From contig DXVO01000011.1 in assembly GCA_019417325.1 (NCBI GenBank), forward strand, positions 1 through 21,773: a stretch of DNA of 21,773 nucleotides. The letters run 5' to 3'. Origin of the DNA: Parabacteroides sp. (GTDB taxonomy: Bacteria; Bacteroidota; Bacteroidia; Bacteroidales; Tannerellaceae). The notes under the pieces are model-generated. The model was not told the DNA's origin. It did not search any database and saw nothing but the letters and a program-made list of their open reading frames with translations. Shown piece by piece: positions 1 to 8,142 of this stretch. Position 1 is the stretch's first letter. Each line of letters begins with the position of its first letter. Both the position numbers and the translations under genes were made by a program.

Positions 1-4
1 TACA

Positions 5-12
5 TACCTTTG
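5..12 (+). promoter_or_regulatory. Bacteroidetes-type -7 promoter box
   Basis: TACCTTTG is an exact match to the Bacteroidetes -7 consensus TAnnTTTG. The -33 element would lie left of the window and cannot be seen. A transcript from here would start inside the hairpin at 15-47 and run right into DNA without a rightward gene, so the promoter points at nothing visible in this orientation. It may belong to an invertible segment whose other end is outside the window. Confidence 0.5.
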
Positions 13-14
13 CA

Positions 15-47
15 ATGACTAAAATAAACGAACGTTTTTTTAGTCAT
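15..47. repeat. Long inverted repeat with ACGTTCGT core
   Basis: ATGACTAAAA (15-24) pairs perfectly with TTTTAGTCAT (38-47). After one bulged T, AAACG (26-30) pairs with CGTTT (33-37) across a 2-base centre. On the minus strand the core reads AAACGTTCGTTT, which fits the ARACGTWCGT consensus that I recall for inverted repeats recognised by the Bacteroides fragilis Mpi promoter invertase. A hairpin-forming operator or the terminator of an upstream gene are alternatives; no strong T-tract follows on either strand. Confidence 0.45.
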
Positions 48-637
48 TTTAAAAAATAACATACTCCATACACATCAATCGATATACAGCAAATCGCAAT
101 ATAAAAAACACACAACAATTGCCCAAAATGATTATAATTCCCTATAGTCCAAAGAATAATCTTTAATATCTAATTTTAAGCTAATTTACAACAACAGAAA
201 TTTAATTTTCTAATAACCAATTTTTTACAGACTATATTTGTTAATTAAAATCAGATCAGCGACAAAATATTTACCAATTACATTTTGCATCTACCCTTTA
301 AATTACCATATTTGCAGTATTCTTTGTTTAATATCTTAGAATGTTTCACAGAAAAGTAACCTATCTAATATTCTTTCGACAACTATCAAACACAAAAACA
401 ATATATATAAAAAGGAAGAACAATATCTATAAGAAGAAACAAGGACATTCATCAAAAGTATTTTTCTAAAGGATGAAATATACAAAAGAACGGGAAGTTT
501 TATAAAATCGACGGGATGATTTACAAAACAATGCGTACAAGAAAAAGACAAATTTACACTTACATTATTTCACATCCTGCTTTATCCGTTAATAACATAT
601 AATGCTAAGCATAAAAAAAGAGAAAGATTTTCATAAC
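48..637. other. AT-rich stretch without a convincing gene
   Basis: About 590 bases, clearly richer in A and T than the flanking genes. The only reading frames are short (a 71-codon leftward frame at 336-551 and a 28-codon rightward frame at 516-602) and show no recognisable protein features. One exact -7 box lies at 233-240. It could be a long 3' flank, a small-RNA locus or decayed sequence. Confidence 0.5.
233..240 (+). promoter_or_regulatory. Possible -7 promoter box without a downstream gene
   Basis: TATATTTG matches TAnnTTTG exactly. About 22 bases upstream the sequence is TTTTC (206-210), only a weak match to the -33 TTTG element. No rightward gene follows. If active it would produce a non-coding RNA. 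In AT-rich DNA such a match can arise by chance. Confidence 0.25.
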
Positions 638-677
638 AAAAAAAGGGAGGGTACTCCATCTATGGAACACTCTCCCT
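638..677 (-). terminator. Rho-independent terminator after fmt
   Basis: Read leftward, an imperfect hairpin (arms 664-677 and 644-657, pairing AGGGAG...CTCCCT with two mismatches and one wobble near the middle) is followed directly by a run of seven T (638-644). It lies 38 bases past the fmt stop codon and should end the tsaC-clc-fmt transcript. Confidence 0.8.
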
Positions 678-714
678 ACAAAAAAAGGGGAATATAATAT
701 ATTGAGGTTGTTTA

Positions 715-1707
715 TTACCCCTGGTTAGACAAATCTACCCGATATTCACCAATTTGCTTGAAACCATTTAAGAACTCGGTTACGGCTAGTCGCTTCTTTC
801 CTGCCAACTGTACAGACAACAAGCGTAAAAAACCGTCTTCTACAGCTACATCTATATAACTTTTCTTATCTGTCAAAATAGAACCTACAGGTTTATCATG
901 GGCTACTATATGCTTCTCTGATTGGTAAATTTTTAAGACAGAACGGATTCCTTCCGGAGAAACAAGTTCCGTCCATGCTGCAGGATATGGAGACAAACCA
1001 CGAATAAAATCGTAGATACGTTTAACCGGCTGATTCCAGTTGATACGGCAGGTATCCTTAAATATCTTCGGAGCAGGACGAAGTTCGGAAGGATCTTTAT
1101 AAAACTCTTCCTGAGGAATGGCATCGGCCTTACCTTCCAATAATAAATCGACAGTTTCAAGAACCAAACCGGCGCCCATTACCATTAGAGCATCATGTAC
1201 TTTTTCTACATCATCCGTCTCTGCTATAGGAAGATGTTTCTGGCGGATAATTTTACCTGTATCGATTTCATGTGTAAGGAAAAAGGTGGTAGCTCCGGTT
1301 TCCGTATCGCCATTGATAACAGCCCAATTGATAGGAGCAGCTCCCCGGTATTGAGGCAATAAAGAGGCATGCAAATTAAATGTTCCCAAACGAGGCATAT
1401 TCCATACGGCCTCCGGTAACATACGGAAAGCTACAACAATTTGCAAATCGGCATTCAGGGCACGAAGGCCGGAAAGGAATGTTTCATCCTTCAACTTCTC
1501 CGGCTGAAGAACTGGAAGTCCTTGCGACAAGGCATATTGTTTAACCGGGCTTGCCTGAAGAACACTTCCATGGCGTCCCACCGGCTTATCCGGCATTGTT
1601 ACGACACCTACAATATTATAACCTCCTTCTACCAAGGCACGTAAACTCTCGACTGCAAAGTCGGGAGTACCCATATACACTATTCGCAAATCTTCTTTTT
1701 TCATCAT
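715..1707 (-). CDS. fmt: Methionyl-tRNA formyltransferase
   Basis: Transfers a formyl group from 10-formyltetrahydrofolate to initiator Met-tRNA in the cytoplasm. The 330-residue length is normal. The N-terminal formyltransferase fold starts at VYMGTPDFA (10-18). The catalytic trio of the family is visible: Asn111 and His113 in FNLHASLLPQYRGAAP, and Asp149 in HEIDTG. The C-terminal part (about 215-330) is the tRNA-binding OB-like domain. There are two adjacent Met codons; the Shine-Dalgarno AGGAG lies inside the last codons of the upstream ClC gene, which ends only two bases before this start, so translation is probably coupled. It is the last gene of a tsaC-clc-fmt unit, followed by a strong terminator. 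Confidence 0.97.
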   Translation of the reverse strand: MMKKEDLRIVYMGTPDFAVESLRALVEGGYNIVGVVTMPDKPVGRHGSVLQASPVKQYALSQGLPVLQPEKLKDETFLSGLRALNADLQIVVAFRMLPEAVWNMPRLGTFNLHASLLPQYRGAAPINWAVINGDTETGATTFFLTHEIDTGKIIRQKHLPIAETDDVEKVHDALMVMGAGLVLETVDLLLEGKADAIPQEEFYKDPSELRPAPKIFKDTCRINWNQPVKRIYDFIRGLSPYPAAWTELVSPEGIRSVLKIYQSEKHIVAHDKPVGSILTDKKSYIDVAVEDGFLRLLSVQLAGKKRLAVTEFLNGFKQIGEYRVDLSNQG

Positions 1708-1709
1708 CT

Positions 1710-3494
1710 TTAATCTCCTGAAAAGTTTTCTACCAATACTTTGCGGTATGAATTAAATATCTTCGATTTCGACATAAAACCAACATAACGACCTTCTTCG
1801 TCAACCACAGGCAAATTCCATGCTTTCGTATCGTCGAAAGTACGCATAATCTGCTCCATCGATGTACCAATCTTCACCTTTGCCGGAGCCGATACCATAA
1901 ATTTGGAAACATGAAACCGATTATATAACTCCGGACGGAACATAATGTTCCGGATATTATCTAACAATACAATTCCCAGCAAAATACCTTTATCATCGAT
2001 AACCGGAAACGAATTACGACCACTCTTGGCTATAACCTTTACCATATCCCCCAATGACATATCAGGAGATACTGTCAGGAAATCCCGTTCAATAACTGCA
2101 TCCGTATTTAACAAGGTCAATACGGCACGGTCCTTATGATGGGTCATCAATTCGCCTTTTTGCGCCAGACGCATTGAATAAATACTGTGAGGCAAGAACA
2201 TTTTAATTGTTATGTAAGAACTGATGGATACGATCATCAACGGAAGGAACAAGTCATATCCCCCGGTAAGTTCTGCTATCAAAAAGACTCCGGTTAGCGG
2301 AGCATGCATAACACCGGACATCACCCCTGCCATCCCCAACAAAGCAAAATTCTTTTCCGACACATACATTGTAAACGGGAAATAGTTTGAAGCATGGGCA
2401 AATACAAAACCAGCGATACATCCTAAATACAAACTCGGTGCAAATATACCACCACAACCACCTCCGGCATTCGTAGCACTGGAGGCAAATACTTTAGTAA
2501 GAAGTATCAGCACAAGGAAAATCTGTACCCCCCAATATGTTCCGTTCAGGTCATAAAACAAACTCTGATCCATTATATGTCCGAATTGTCCGTTCAGCAA
2601 TGAACCTATCGTATCATAACCTTCACCATAGAGAGGCGGAAAAAGGAATATCAGGATACTTAGCATCAAACCGCCTACTACAAATTTCTTCCAGTAGATA
2701 CCTAAATTACGGTACATACCCTCTATTCTGTTCATCACTTTTGTAAAATAAAGGGATACCAGACCACAGAAAACACCTAATAATAATACATATGGAATAC
2801 GGGCAATCTCAAATACTTCGGTCTGCGAAAATTTAAACATAGCATCTGTTCCTGTAAAAACATAAGAAACAGTAGCTGCCGTAACAGAAGAGATGAGCAG
2901 AGGTAGTACAGATGTCATTGTCAAATCCAACATCAACACTTCCACAACAAATACCAGCCCGGCAATAGGAGCTTTAAATATACCGGCAATCGCCCCGGCT
3001 GCACCACAACCAACCAGCAACATCAATGTTTTCTGTTCCATCTTAAACAGACGCCCCAGATTGGAACCGATTGCAGCTCCGGTCAATACAATAGGAGCCT
3101 CCGCCCCGACTGACCCACCAAAACCGATGGTTACAGAACTTGCTACAATAGAACTCCAGGTATTATGAGGTTTGATACGGCTTTTACGTTGTGAGATAGC
3201 ATAAAGGATTTTGGTTACACCATGACTTATATCATCTCTTACAATATATTTAACGAATAAGCCTGCCAATAAAATACCGATAACCGGATAAAGCAGCAAC
3301 TGATAGTTTGCTCCATCCTGGTTAAAGTTGTTTGTCAATAAATGTTGAATGAGATGAATCAAATGTTTCAATATGATACCGGCGGCTGCCGTACATATTC
3401 CCACCAGAAAACTGATGATTAAAATGAAATTTCTCTCCTTAATATGTTTGTCCCGCCACAGCAGGAGCCTATAAAATAAACCTTCCTTCGCCAT
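1710..3494 (-). CDS. ClC-family chloride channel/transporter with CBS pair
   Basis: Inner-membrane anion channel or antiporter of 594 residues: a ClC core of many membrane helices (about 25-440) followed by two cytoplasmic CBS domains (about 465-520 and 530-590), which in this family sense nucleotides or ionic strength. The gating glutamate is Glu132 in GSVGAEAP (127-134), the filter segment is GGCGGIFAPSL (345-355), and Tyr439 in HSIYS aligns with the ion-coordinating Tyr445 of E. coli ClC. The internal proton glutamate (E. coli Glu203) aligns with Val186 in FVVEVL, so strict Cl-/H+ exchange is doubtful. The gene lies between tsaC and fmt on the same strand, with a 2-base gap to fmt; this looks like co-transcription rather than shared function. 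Confidence 0.93.
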   Translation of the reverse strand: MAKEGLFYRLLLWRDKHIKERNFILIISFLVGICTAAAGIILKHLIHLIQHLLTNNFNQDGANYQLLLYPVIGILLAGLFVKYIVRDDISHGVTKILYAISQRKSRIKPHNTWSSIVASSVTIGFGGSVGAEAPIVLTGAAIGSNLGRLFKMEQKTLMLLVGCGAAGAIAGIFKAPIAGLVFVVEVLMLDLTMTSVLPLLISSVTAATVSYVFTGTDAMFKFSQTEVFEIARIPYVLLLGVFCGLVSLYFTKVMNRIEGMYRNLGIYWKKFVVGGLMLSILIFLFPPLYGEGYDTIGSLLNGQFGHIMDQSLFYDLNGTYWGVQIFLVLILLTKVFASSATNAGGGCGGIFAPSLYLGCIAGFVFAHASNYFPFTMYVSEKNFALLGMAGVMSGVMHAPLTGVFLIAELTGGYDLFLPLMIVSISSYITIKMFLPHSIYSMRLAQKGELMTHHKDRAVLTLLNTDAVIERDFLTVSPDMSLGDMVKVIAKSGRNSFPVIDDKGILLGIVLLDNIRNIMFRPELYNRFHVSKFMVSAPAKVKIGTSMEQIMRTFDDTKAWNLPVVDEEGRYVGFMSKSKIFNSYRKVLVENFSGD

Positions 3495-3553
3495 TCTTTC
3501 TTTTTATACCTTATCCGGTTGTAAAATCCACTTCCTACAACCTGTTTTTAACT

Positions 3554-3580
3554 GTCAACTATCAAATGTCAACTGTCAAC
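3554..3580. repeat. Heptanucleotide tandem repeat between tsaC and clc
   Basis: Four 7-base units in a row: GTCAACT, ATCAAAT, GTCAACT, GTCAAC(A). It lies in the 100-base gap between the two leftward genes. No -7 box is recognisable inside it. A simple repeat of this type could vary in copy number. Confidence 0.6.
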
Positions 3581-3594
3581 AAAAACAGAAATCG

Positions 3595-4155
3595 CTATCT
3601 GATAATCTGCACCAGTCCTCCGGCACCCAACTTAATAATATTGGAAGGGCTTGCCTTCTGCATATCGTTCTGACGATATCCGACTATATAATCCACTCCA
3701 TTTTTAACTTCTTCCGATATTTCAGAGAAGTTTGCAGGAGATGATTCACCACTCACATTAGCTGATGTAGAAACCAAAGGCTTACGGAATGATTCACATA
3801 GTTTACGGGAAAATTCTTCGTTTGTAACACGTATACCTACACTGCCATCTTCACCTAACAAGTTATTTGCCAGATTCTTCGCATTGGAATAAATAATGGT
3901 AAGGGGTTTATCTGCCACTTCAATCAAATCCCATGCGATATCCGGAATTTCAGAAACATAGGTTTCCAGTTTAACCGGCGAATCGGTTAGAACCAACATT
4001 GCTTTATTATCCGACCGCTTCTTCAACTCATACACCTTCTTTACAGCTTCTTCGTTAGTCGCATCACAACCTATCCCCCAAATTGTATCAGTAGGATAAA
4101 GTATCAATCCTCCGGCACGGAGGACTTCACAAGCTTTTTTAATATCTTCTATCAT
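3595..4155 (-). CDS. tsaC: Threonylcarbamoyl-AMP synthase (Sua5/YwlC/TsaC family)
   Basis: Makes threonylcarbamoyl-AMP from threonine, bicarbonate and ATP, the first step of t6A37 modification of ANN-reading tRNAs. The YrdC fold is complete in 186 residues: YPTDTIWGIGCDAT (20-33), the KRSDNK substrate-binding stretch (46-51), SVGIRV (105-110) and STSANVSG (129-136). The C-terminal Sua5 domain is absent, so it is the short single-domain type. An upstream ATG at 4194 would add 13 residues, but an exact -7 box (4175-4182) falls inside that extension, and family members begin near MIEDIKKA; I therefore chose the ATG at 4155. First gene of the tsaC-clc-fmt unit. Confidence 0.93.
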   Translation of the reverse strand: MIEDIKKACEVLRAGGLILYPTDTIWGIGCDATNEEAVKKVYELKKRSDNKAMLVLTDSPVKLETYVSEIPDIAWDLIEVADKPLTIIYSNAKNLANNLLGEDGSVGIRVTNEEFSRKLCESFRKPLVSTSANVSGESSPANFSEISEEVKNGVDYIVGYRQNDMQKASPSNIIKLGAGGLVQIIR

Positions 4156-4174
4156 TTGTTTTCCAATAACGAGG

Positions 4175-4182
4175 CAAATGTA
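4175..4182 (-). promoter_or_regulatory. -7 promoter box for the tsaC-clc-fmt unit
   Basis: Leftward TACATTTG matches TAnnTTTG exactly and lies 19 bases before the chosen tsaC start. No clear -33 TTTG is visible at the usual spacing. The position decides the start codon of tsaC, because translation cannot begin upstream of the transcript. Confidence 0.55.
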
Positions 4183-4279
4183 CAAATCATTCATGGATTT
4201 AAATAAGAAAACAGAAAGAATTTGAAATTGTGAGGAGACGAAAACATATAATAATTAGAATAAACATACATATTTCATA

Positions 4280-4310
4280 GTTGAATATCCATTTATAATT
4301 TCTAACTTTA
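4280..4310 (+). promoter_or_regulatory. Possible recJ-recQ promoter
   Basis: GTTG (4280-4283) and TAACTTTA (4303-4310) are spaced 19 bases apart, close to the Bacteroidetes -33/-7 pattern with one mismatch in the -7 box. It would give a leader of about 130 bases before recJ. The divergent gap 4156-4449 holds no gene; apart from this and the tsaC promoter I see only a short direct repeat AAGGTTAT within the leader. Confidence 0.35.
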
Positions 4311-4449
4311 CGGATTGAAATGAGAGTGCCGCATCGCATAATGCTTATGGATTTTAAGGTTATCGGTTACATGATTATAAGGTTATGAATGTAATTATTT
4401 ATGGCATATCTCATCCCGAGAGAGATAAAAAAGAAAAAAACAATATATA

Positions 4450-6174
4450 ATGACAAACAAATGGAACTTTCAAACCCCTACAAAAGAAGAGTTACATAAA
4501 AGAGATGAGCTGGTTGCCGGACTGGGATTAAGCCCGGTTATCTGTCTTTTGCTTGTTCAAAGAGGGCTTACTTCTGTAGAAGAGGTTAAGAAATTCTTTA
4601 AACCCAATCTGAACGACCTGCACGATCCGTTCCTTATGCCGGATATGGACAAGGCTGTTCAGCGGCTAAACAAAGCACTGGGTAATAAAGAAAAGATTTT
4701 GGTGTATGGCGACTACGATGTAGACGGGACTACAGCCGTTTCATTGGTTTTCAAGTATTTGCGTCCTTATTCATCTACACTGGATTATTACATTCCGGAC
4801 CGGTATGACGAAGGATATGGCATTTCTTACAAAGGCATTAACTATGCAAAAGAAAATGGCATCACGCTGATTATCTCGCTGGACTGCGGCATCAAAGCAA
4901 TCGAAAAGATTGAGTATGCCAAAGAGTTAGGTATCGACTTTATTATTTGCGACCACCATATGCCGGATGATACGTTGCCGGCGGCCGTAGCCGTACTGGA
5001 TGCCAAACGTACAGACTCGAAATATCCGTATGAACACTTATCAGGTTGCGGAGTCGGTTTCAAGTTTATGCAGGCGTTTGCCAAAAGCAATAATTTCCCC
5101 TTTTCCGATTTGGAAAAGCTGCTTGACCTGACAGCTGTCAGCATTGCTTCGGATATTGTACCGATTACGGGTGAAAACCGTATCCTCGCCCATTACGGGC
5201 TTAAACAACTGAACAGTAATCCGAGCCTGGGCCTAAAAGGTATCATCGATATTTGCGGGCTGACGGGAAAAGAGATTACTATCAGCGACATCGTATTCAA
5301 GATAGGTCCCCGTATCAATGCTTCCGGGCGCATGATGAATGGAAAAGAAGCTGTTGAACTGTTGCTCGCCAAAGATGTGGATGTAGCACGTGAAAAGAGC
5401 GAAAGCATCAACCAGTACAACGACGAACGCCGCGAACTGGATAAGAAGATTACCGACGAAGCCAATGCCATTATCGATGATTTCGAGAACATGGAAGACC
5501 GTAAAGCCATTGTGGTGTACAACCAAGGCTGGCATAAAGGCGTTATCGGTATCGTCGCTTCCCGCCTGACTGAGAAATATTACCGTCCGGCAGTGGTACT
5601 GACCAAATCGTCCGAACTGATTACCGGCTCGGCACGCTCCATCACCGGCTTTGACATATACAAAGCGATTGAAAATTGCCGGGACCTGCTGGAGAACTTC
5701 GGTGGACATACCTATGCGGCCGGATTATCCCTGAAAGAAGAAAACCTGGATGCCTTTATCGACCGTTTCCTCAAACTGGCTGCCGATGAAATCATCCCGG
5801 AACAAATGATTCCGCAAATCGATATAGACGCAATATTGGACCTGCAGGATATCAACTCCAAATTTGTAAACGAACTGAAGAAAATGAGTCCCTTCGGACC
5901 TGATAACCAAAAACCCATCTTCTGTTCATTAGGAGTTAAAGACTATGGTACCAGCAAATTGGTAGGCAAAGACTTGGAACACATCAAACTGGAAATGATA
6001 GACGACAAGTCGAATACGCCTATTCATGGCATCGCCTTCGGCATGCACAAGCATAATACACATATTAAAACTATGAAACCCTTTAATATCTGTTACACCA
6101 TCGAGGAGAATACCTACAACGGGAATACTTCCATCCAATTGATGATTAAGGATATTAAAGAAGAAGAGATGTGA
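4450..6174 (+). CDS. recJ: Single-stranded-DNA-specific 5'-3' exonuclease RecJ
   Basis: Degrades single-stranded DNA 5' to 3' in recombinational and mismatch repair. The 574 residues contain the full DHH/DHHA1 architecture: motif I YGDYDVDG (86-93; Asp88, Asp90, Asp92), DCG (145-147), the DHH motif (168-170), SGCGVGF (198-204), and SIASDIVP with Asp235. These acidic and His residues bind the two metal ions. GPRINASGRM (287-296) and the DHHA1 region with GWHKGVIGIVASRL (361-374), GSARS (394-398) and GGH (419-421) follow. The last 110 residues form the OB-fold DNA-binding domain. recQ begins 9 bases after the stop, so the two are co-transcribed. In E. coli RecQ and RecJ act together in RecFOR-type resection. 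Confidence 0.97.
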   Translation: MTNKWNFQTPTKEELHKRDELVAGLGLSPVICLLLVQRGLTSVEEVKKFFKPNLNDLHDPFLMPDMDKAVQRLNKALGNKEKILVYGDYDVDGTTAVSLVFKYLRPYSSTLDYYIPDRYDEGYGISYKGINYAKENGITLIISLDCGIKAIEKIEYAKELGIDFIICDHHMPDDTLPAAVAVLDAKRTDSKYPYEHLSGCGVGFKFMQAFAKSNNFPFSDLEKLLDLTAVSIASDIVPITGENRILAHYGLKQLNSNPSLGLKGIIDICGLTGKEITISDIVFKIGPRINASGRMMNGKEAVELLLAKDVDVAREKSESINQYNDERRELDKKITDEANAIIDDFENMEDRKAIVVYNQGWHKGVIGIVASRLTEKYYRPAVVLTKSSELITGSARSITGFDIYKAIENCRDLLENFGGHTYAAGLSLKEENLDAFIDRFLKLAADEIIPEQMIPQIDIDAILDLQDINSKFVNELKKMSPFGPDNQKPIFCSLGVKDYGTSKLVGKDLEHIKLEMIDDKSNTPIHGIAFGMHKHNTHIKTMKPFNICYTIEENTYNGNTSIQLMIKDIKEEEM

Positions 6175-6183
6175 AGGACAAAA

Positions 6184-8097
6184 GTGGATATCTATCATGA
6201 GATATTAGAAAAGTATTGGGGATACCCGGCTTTTCGCCCCCTGCAGGAAGATATTATCCATTCTGTCTGCGCGGGAAAAGATACGCTTGGGCTTATGCCT
6301 ACAGGTGGAGGTAAATCCATTACCTTCCAGGTTCCGGCATTGTCGATGGAGGGTATTTGCATTGTCGTTACCCCTTTAATTGCCTTAATGCGCGACCAGG
6401 TGGATAACTTGCGTCGTCTCGGCATTAAAGCAACGGCTGTATATTCCGGGATGGGCAGACAGGAGATTATCACCCAGCTTGAAAACTGCATCTTCGGTAA
6501 TTACAAATTCCTGTATGTATCGCCGGAGCGATTAGGCACAGAGATATTCCAGACCAAATTGCAAGCAATGAACGTCTGCCTGTTGGTAGTAGACGAGAGC
6601 CATTGTATTTCGCAATGGGGGTACGACTTCCGTCCCTCCTATTTCAGTATTGCCGATATCAGGGAACTACTGCCTGGCATTCCCGTGCTGGCTCTTACCG
6701 CTACTGCAACGCAGGAAGTGGTGGATGATATACAGGAACGATTGCATTTCAAAGAAAAGAATGTTTTCAGAAAAAGCTTCATTCGTAAGAATCTCGCTTA
6801 CATCGTACGGCATACGGAAGATAAAATAGAAACGCTGACTTACATCTTGGGAAAAGTGCCCGGTACAGCTATCGTATATGTCCGCAACCGGAAACGCACA
6901 AAGGAAATAGCTGTAGCTCTTCAACAGGCGGGTATTTCCGCCGATTATTTCCATGCCGGGTTGAACCGCGAGGAAAAGAGCCTTCGCCAGAAACGCTGGA
7001 AAGAAAACGAATGCCGTGTGATTGTTTCCACCAATGCCTTTGGGATGGGTATAGACAAACCGGATGTACGTCTGGTTGTCCATATCGATATGCCGGGGTC
7101 GCTGGAAGAATATTATCAGGAGGCAGGACGTGCAGGAAGGGATGAACAAAAGGCATATGCCGTAGCTCTCTGTTCGGATGGGGATTGTGCAAAACTTAAA
7201 AAGCGGCTTTCCGACGAGTTCCCGGATAAAGACTTTATCAAACGTGTATACGAGGCATTGGGTAACTATTACCAGATAGCGGTAGGATTCGGACTGGATA
7301 CGGTTCACGACTTTTCATTGGCTGATTTCTGTTCGGCCTATAAATTCTCGCTCTTACAAGCGCATCACGCCCTTAAGATTCTGGAATTGGCGGGTTACAT
7401 TGAATATACGGAAGAGCAGGATAATGCCTCACGCCTGATGTTTAATGCTACCCGCGACGAATTGTACCGTTACAGGAATCAGGATAAAAAGACGGATGAA
7501 GTTATACAGGTTATCCTTCGTTCCTATACCGGACTATTTGCCGATTATGTCTACATAAACGAAGGGGTTATTGCTACACGCGCCGGCATCAGCCAACAGG
7601 AGCTATACGATATTCTGGTAGGTTTATCTAAATTCCGGATAGTAAATTATATTCCTCAGAAGAAAACACCGCTCGTCATCTACAGGCGAACCCGGGAAGA
7701 GACTAAATATGTTGTCATTCCCCGCTCTGCGTATGAAGAACGGAAAGAGCGTTTTGAAAAACGGATTACCTGTGTCCTGGATTACATCAATGAGGAAAGG
7801 TTATGCCGCAGCCGTATGCTTGTCACCTATTTTGGAGAAAAGGATGCGGAAGATTGCGGATGTTGCGATACTTGTCTTGCCAAAAATGATTCAGGATTAA
7901 GCAACAAAGACTTTAACGCAATTCGCGACGCGCTATTGGCAAACCTGACAGATGAAGCTAAAGACATTAAAGAGATCACAGAGACGCTCCCCTTTCCTAT
8001 GGACAAATGTATTACTGTAATCCGGTTTCTTGCCGACCATGACGAACGGTTTGTGGTGGAAAGCGGAAGAATCAAGATAATGCCGGTTAATTCATAA
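6184..8097 (+). CDS. recQ: RecQ-family ATP-dependent DNA helicase
   Basis: A 3'-5' superfamily 2 helicase of 637 residues that would feed single strands to RecJ. Visible: the Q motif region FRPLQ (17-21), Walker A PTGGGKS (39-45), DESH (137-140), the aromatic-rich loop after it, TATAT (172-176), and motif VI QEAGRAGRD (312-320). The zinc cysteines Cys541, Cys558, Cys561 and Cys564 lie about 200 residues after the helicase core, after a winged-helix-like stretch (about 350-420). That order differs from E. coli RecQ, where zinc comes directly after the core. No obvious HRDC domain is present. The start is GTG: AAGGA (6174-6178) sits 5 bases upstream, and the nearby ATG at 6198 is out of frame. 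The distance to recJ is 9 bases. Confidence 0.95.
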   Translation: MDIYHEILEKYWGYPAFRPLQEDIIHSVCAGKDTLGLMPTGGGKSITFQVPALSMEGICIVVTPLIALMRDQVDNLRRLGIKATAVYSGMGRQEIITQLENCIFGNYKFLYVSPERLGTEIFQTKLQAMNVCLLVVDESHCISQWGYDFRPSYFSIADIRELLPGIPVLALTATATQEVVDDIQERLHFKEKNVFRKSFIRKNLAYIVRHTEDKIETLTYILGKVPGTAIVYVRNRKRTKEIAVALQQAGISADYFHAGLNREEKSLRQKRWKENECRVIVSTNAFGMGIDKPDVRLVVHIDMPGSLEEYYQEAGRAGRDEQKAYAVALCSDGDCAKLKKRLSDEFPDKDFIKRVYEALGNYYQIAVGFGLDTVHDFSLADFCSAYKFSLLQAHHALKILELAGYIEYTEEQDNASRLMFNATRDELYRYRNQDKKTDEVIQVILRSYTGLFADYVYINEGVIATRAGISQQELYDILVGLSKFRIVNYIPQKKTPLVIYRRTREETKYVVIPRSAYEERKERFEKRITCVLDYINEERLCRSRMLVTYFGEKDAEDCGCCDTCLAKNDSGLSNKDFNAIRDALLANLTDEAKDIKEITETLPFPMDKCITVIRFLADHDERFVVESGRIKIMPVNS

Positions 8098-8115
8098 ATA
8101 TAAATAAGGTATTAC

Positions 8116-8123
8116 TATCTTTG
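8116..8123 (+). promoter_or_regulatory. -7 promoter box for the DUF1016 gene
   Basis: TATCTTTG matches TAnnTTTG exactly, 75 bases before the ATG at 8199 and just after the recQ stop. A clear -33 element is not visible. The predicted transcript start (about 8130) is just upstream of the palindrome at 8143-8168. Confidence 0.55.
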
Positions 8124-8142
8124 CGCTACAACCAAAACATCT

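Noticed and set aside
15..59. 14-codon mini-frame just after the -7 box
   Set aside because: It is formed by the arms of the inverted repeat and too short to support as a leader peptide.
336..551. 71-codon leftward frame in the AT-rich left region
   Set aside because: Composition is what AT-rich DNA gives by chance (Phe, Leu, Ile, Ser, Tyr), with no promoter, no ribosome site and no family resemblance.
516..602. 28-codon rightward frame starting MIYKTMRTRK
   Set aside because: Short and basic, but no ribosome site, no promoter nearby and no comparison possible.
5233..5709. 158-codon leftward frame inside recJ
   Set aside because: Shadow of the conserved recJ coding sequence.
6667..7308. 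213-codon leftward frame inside recQ
   Set aside because: Shadow of the recQ helicase core, whose motifs are intact on the other strand.
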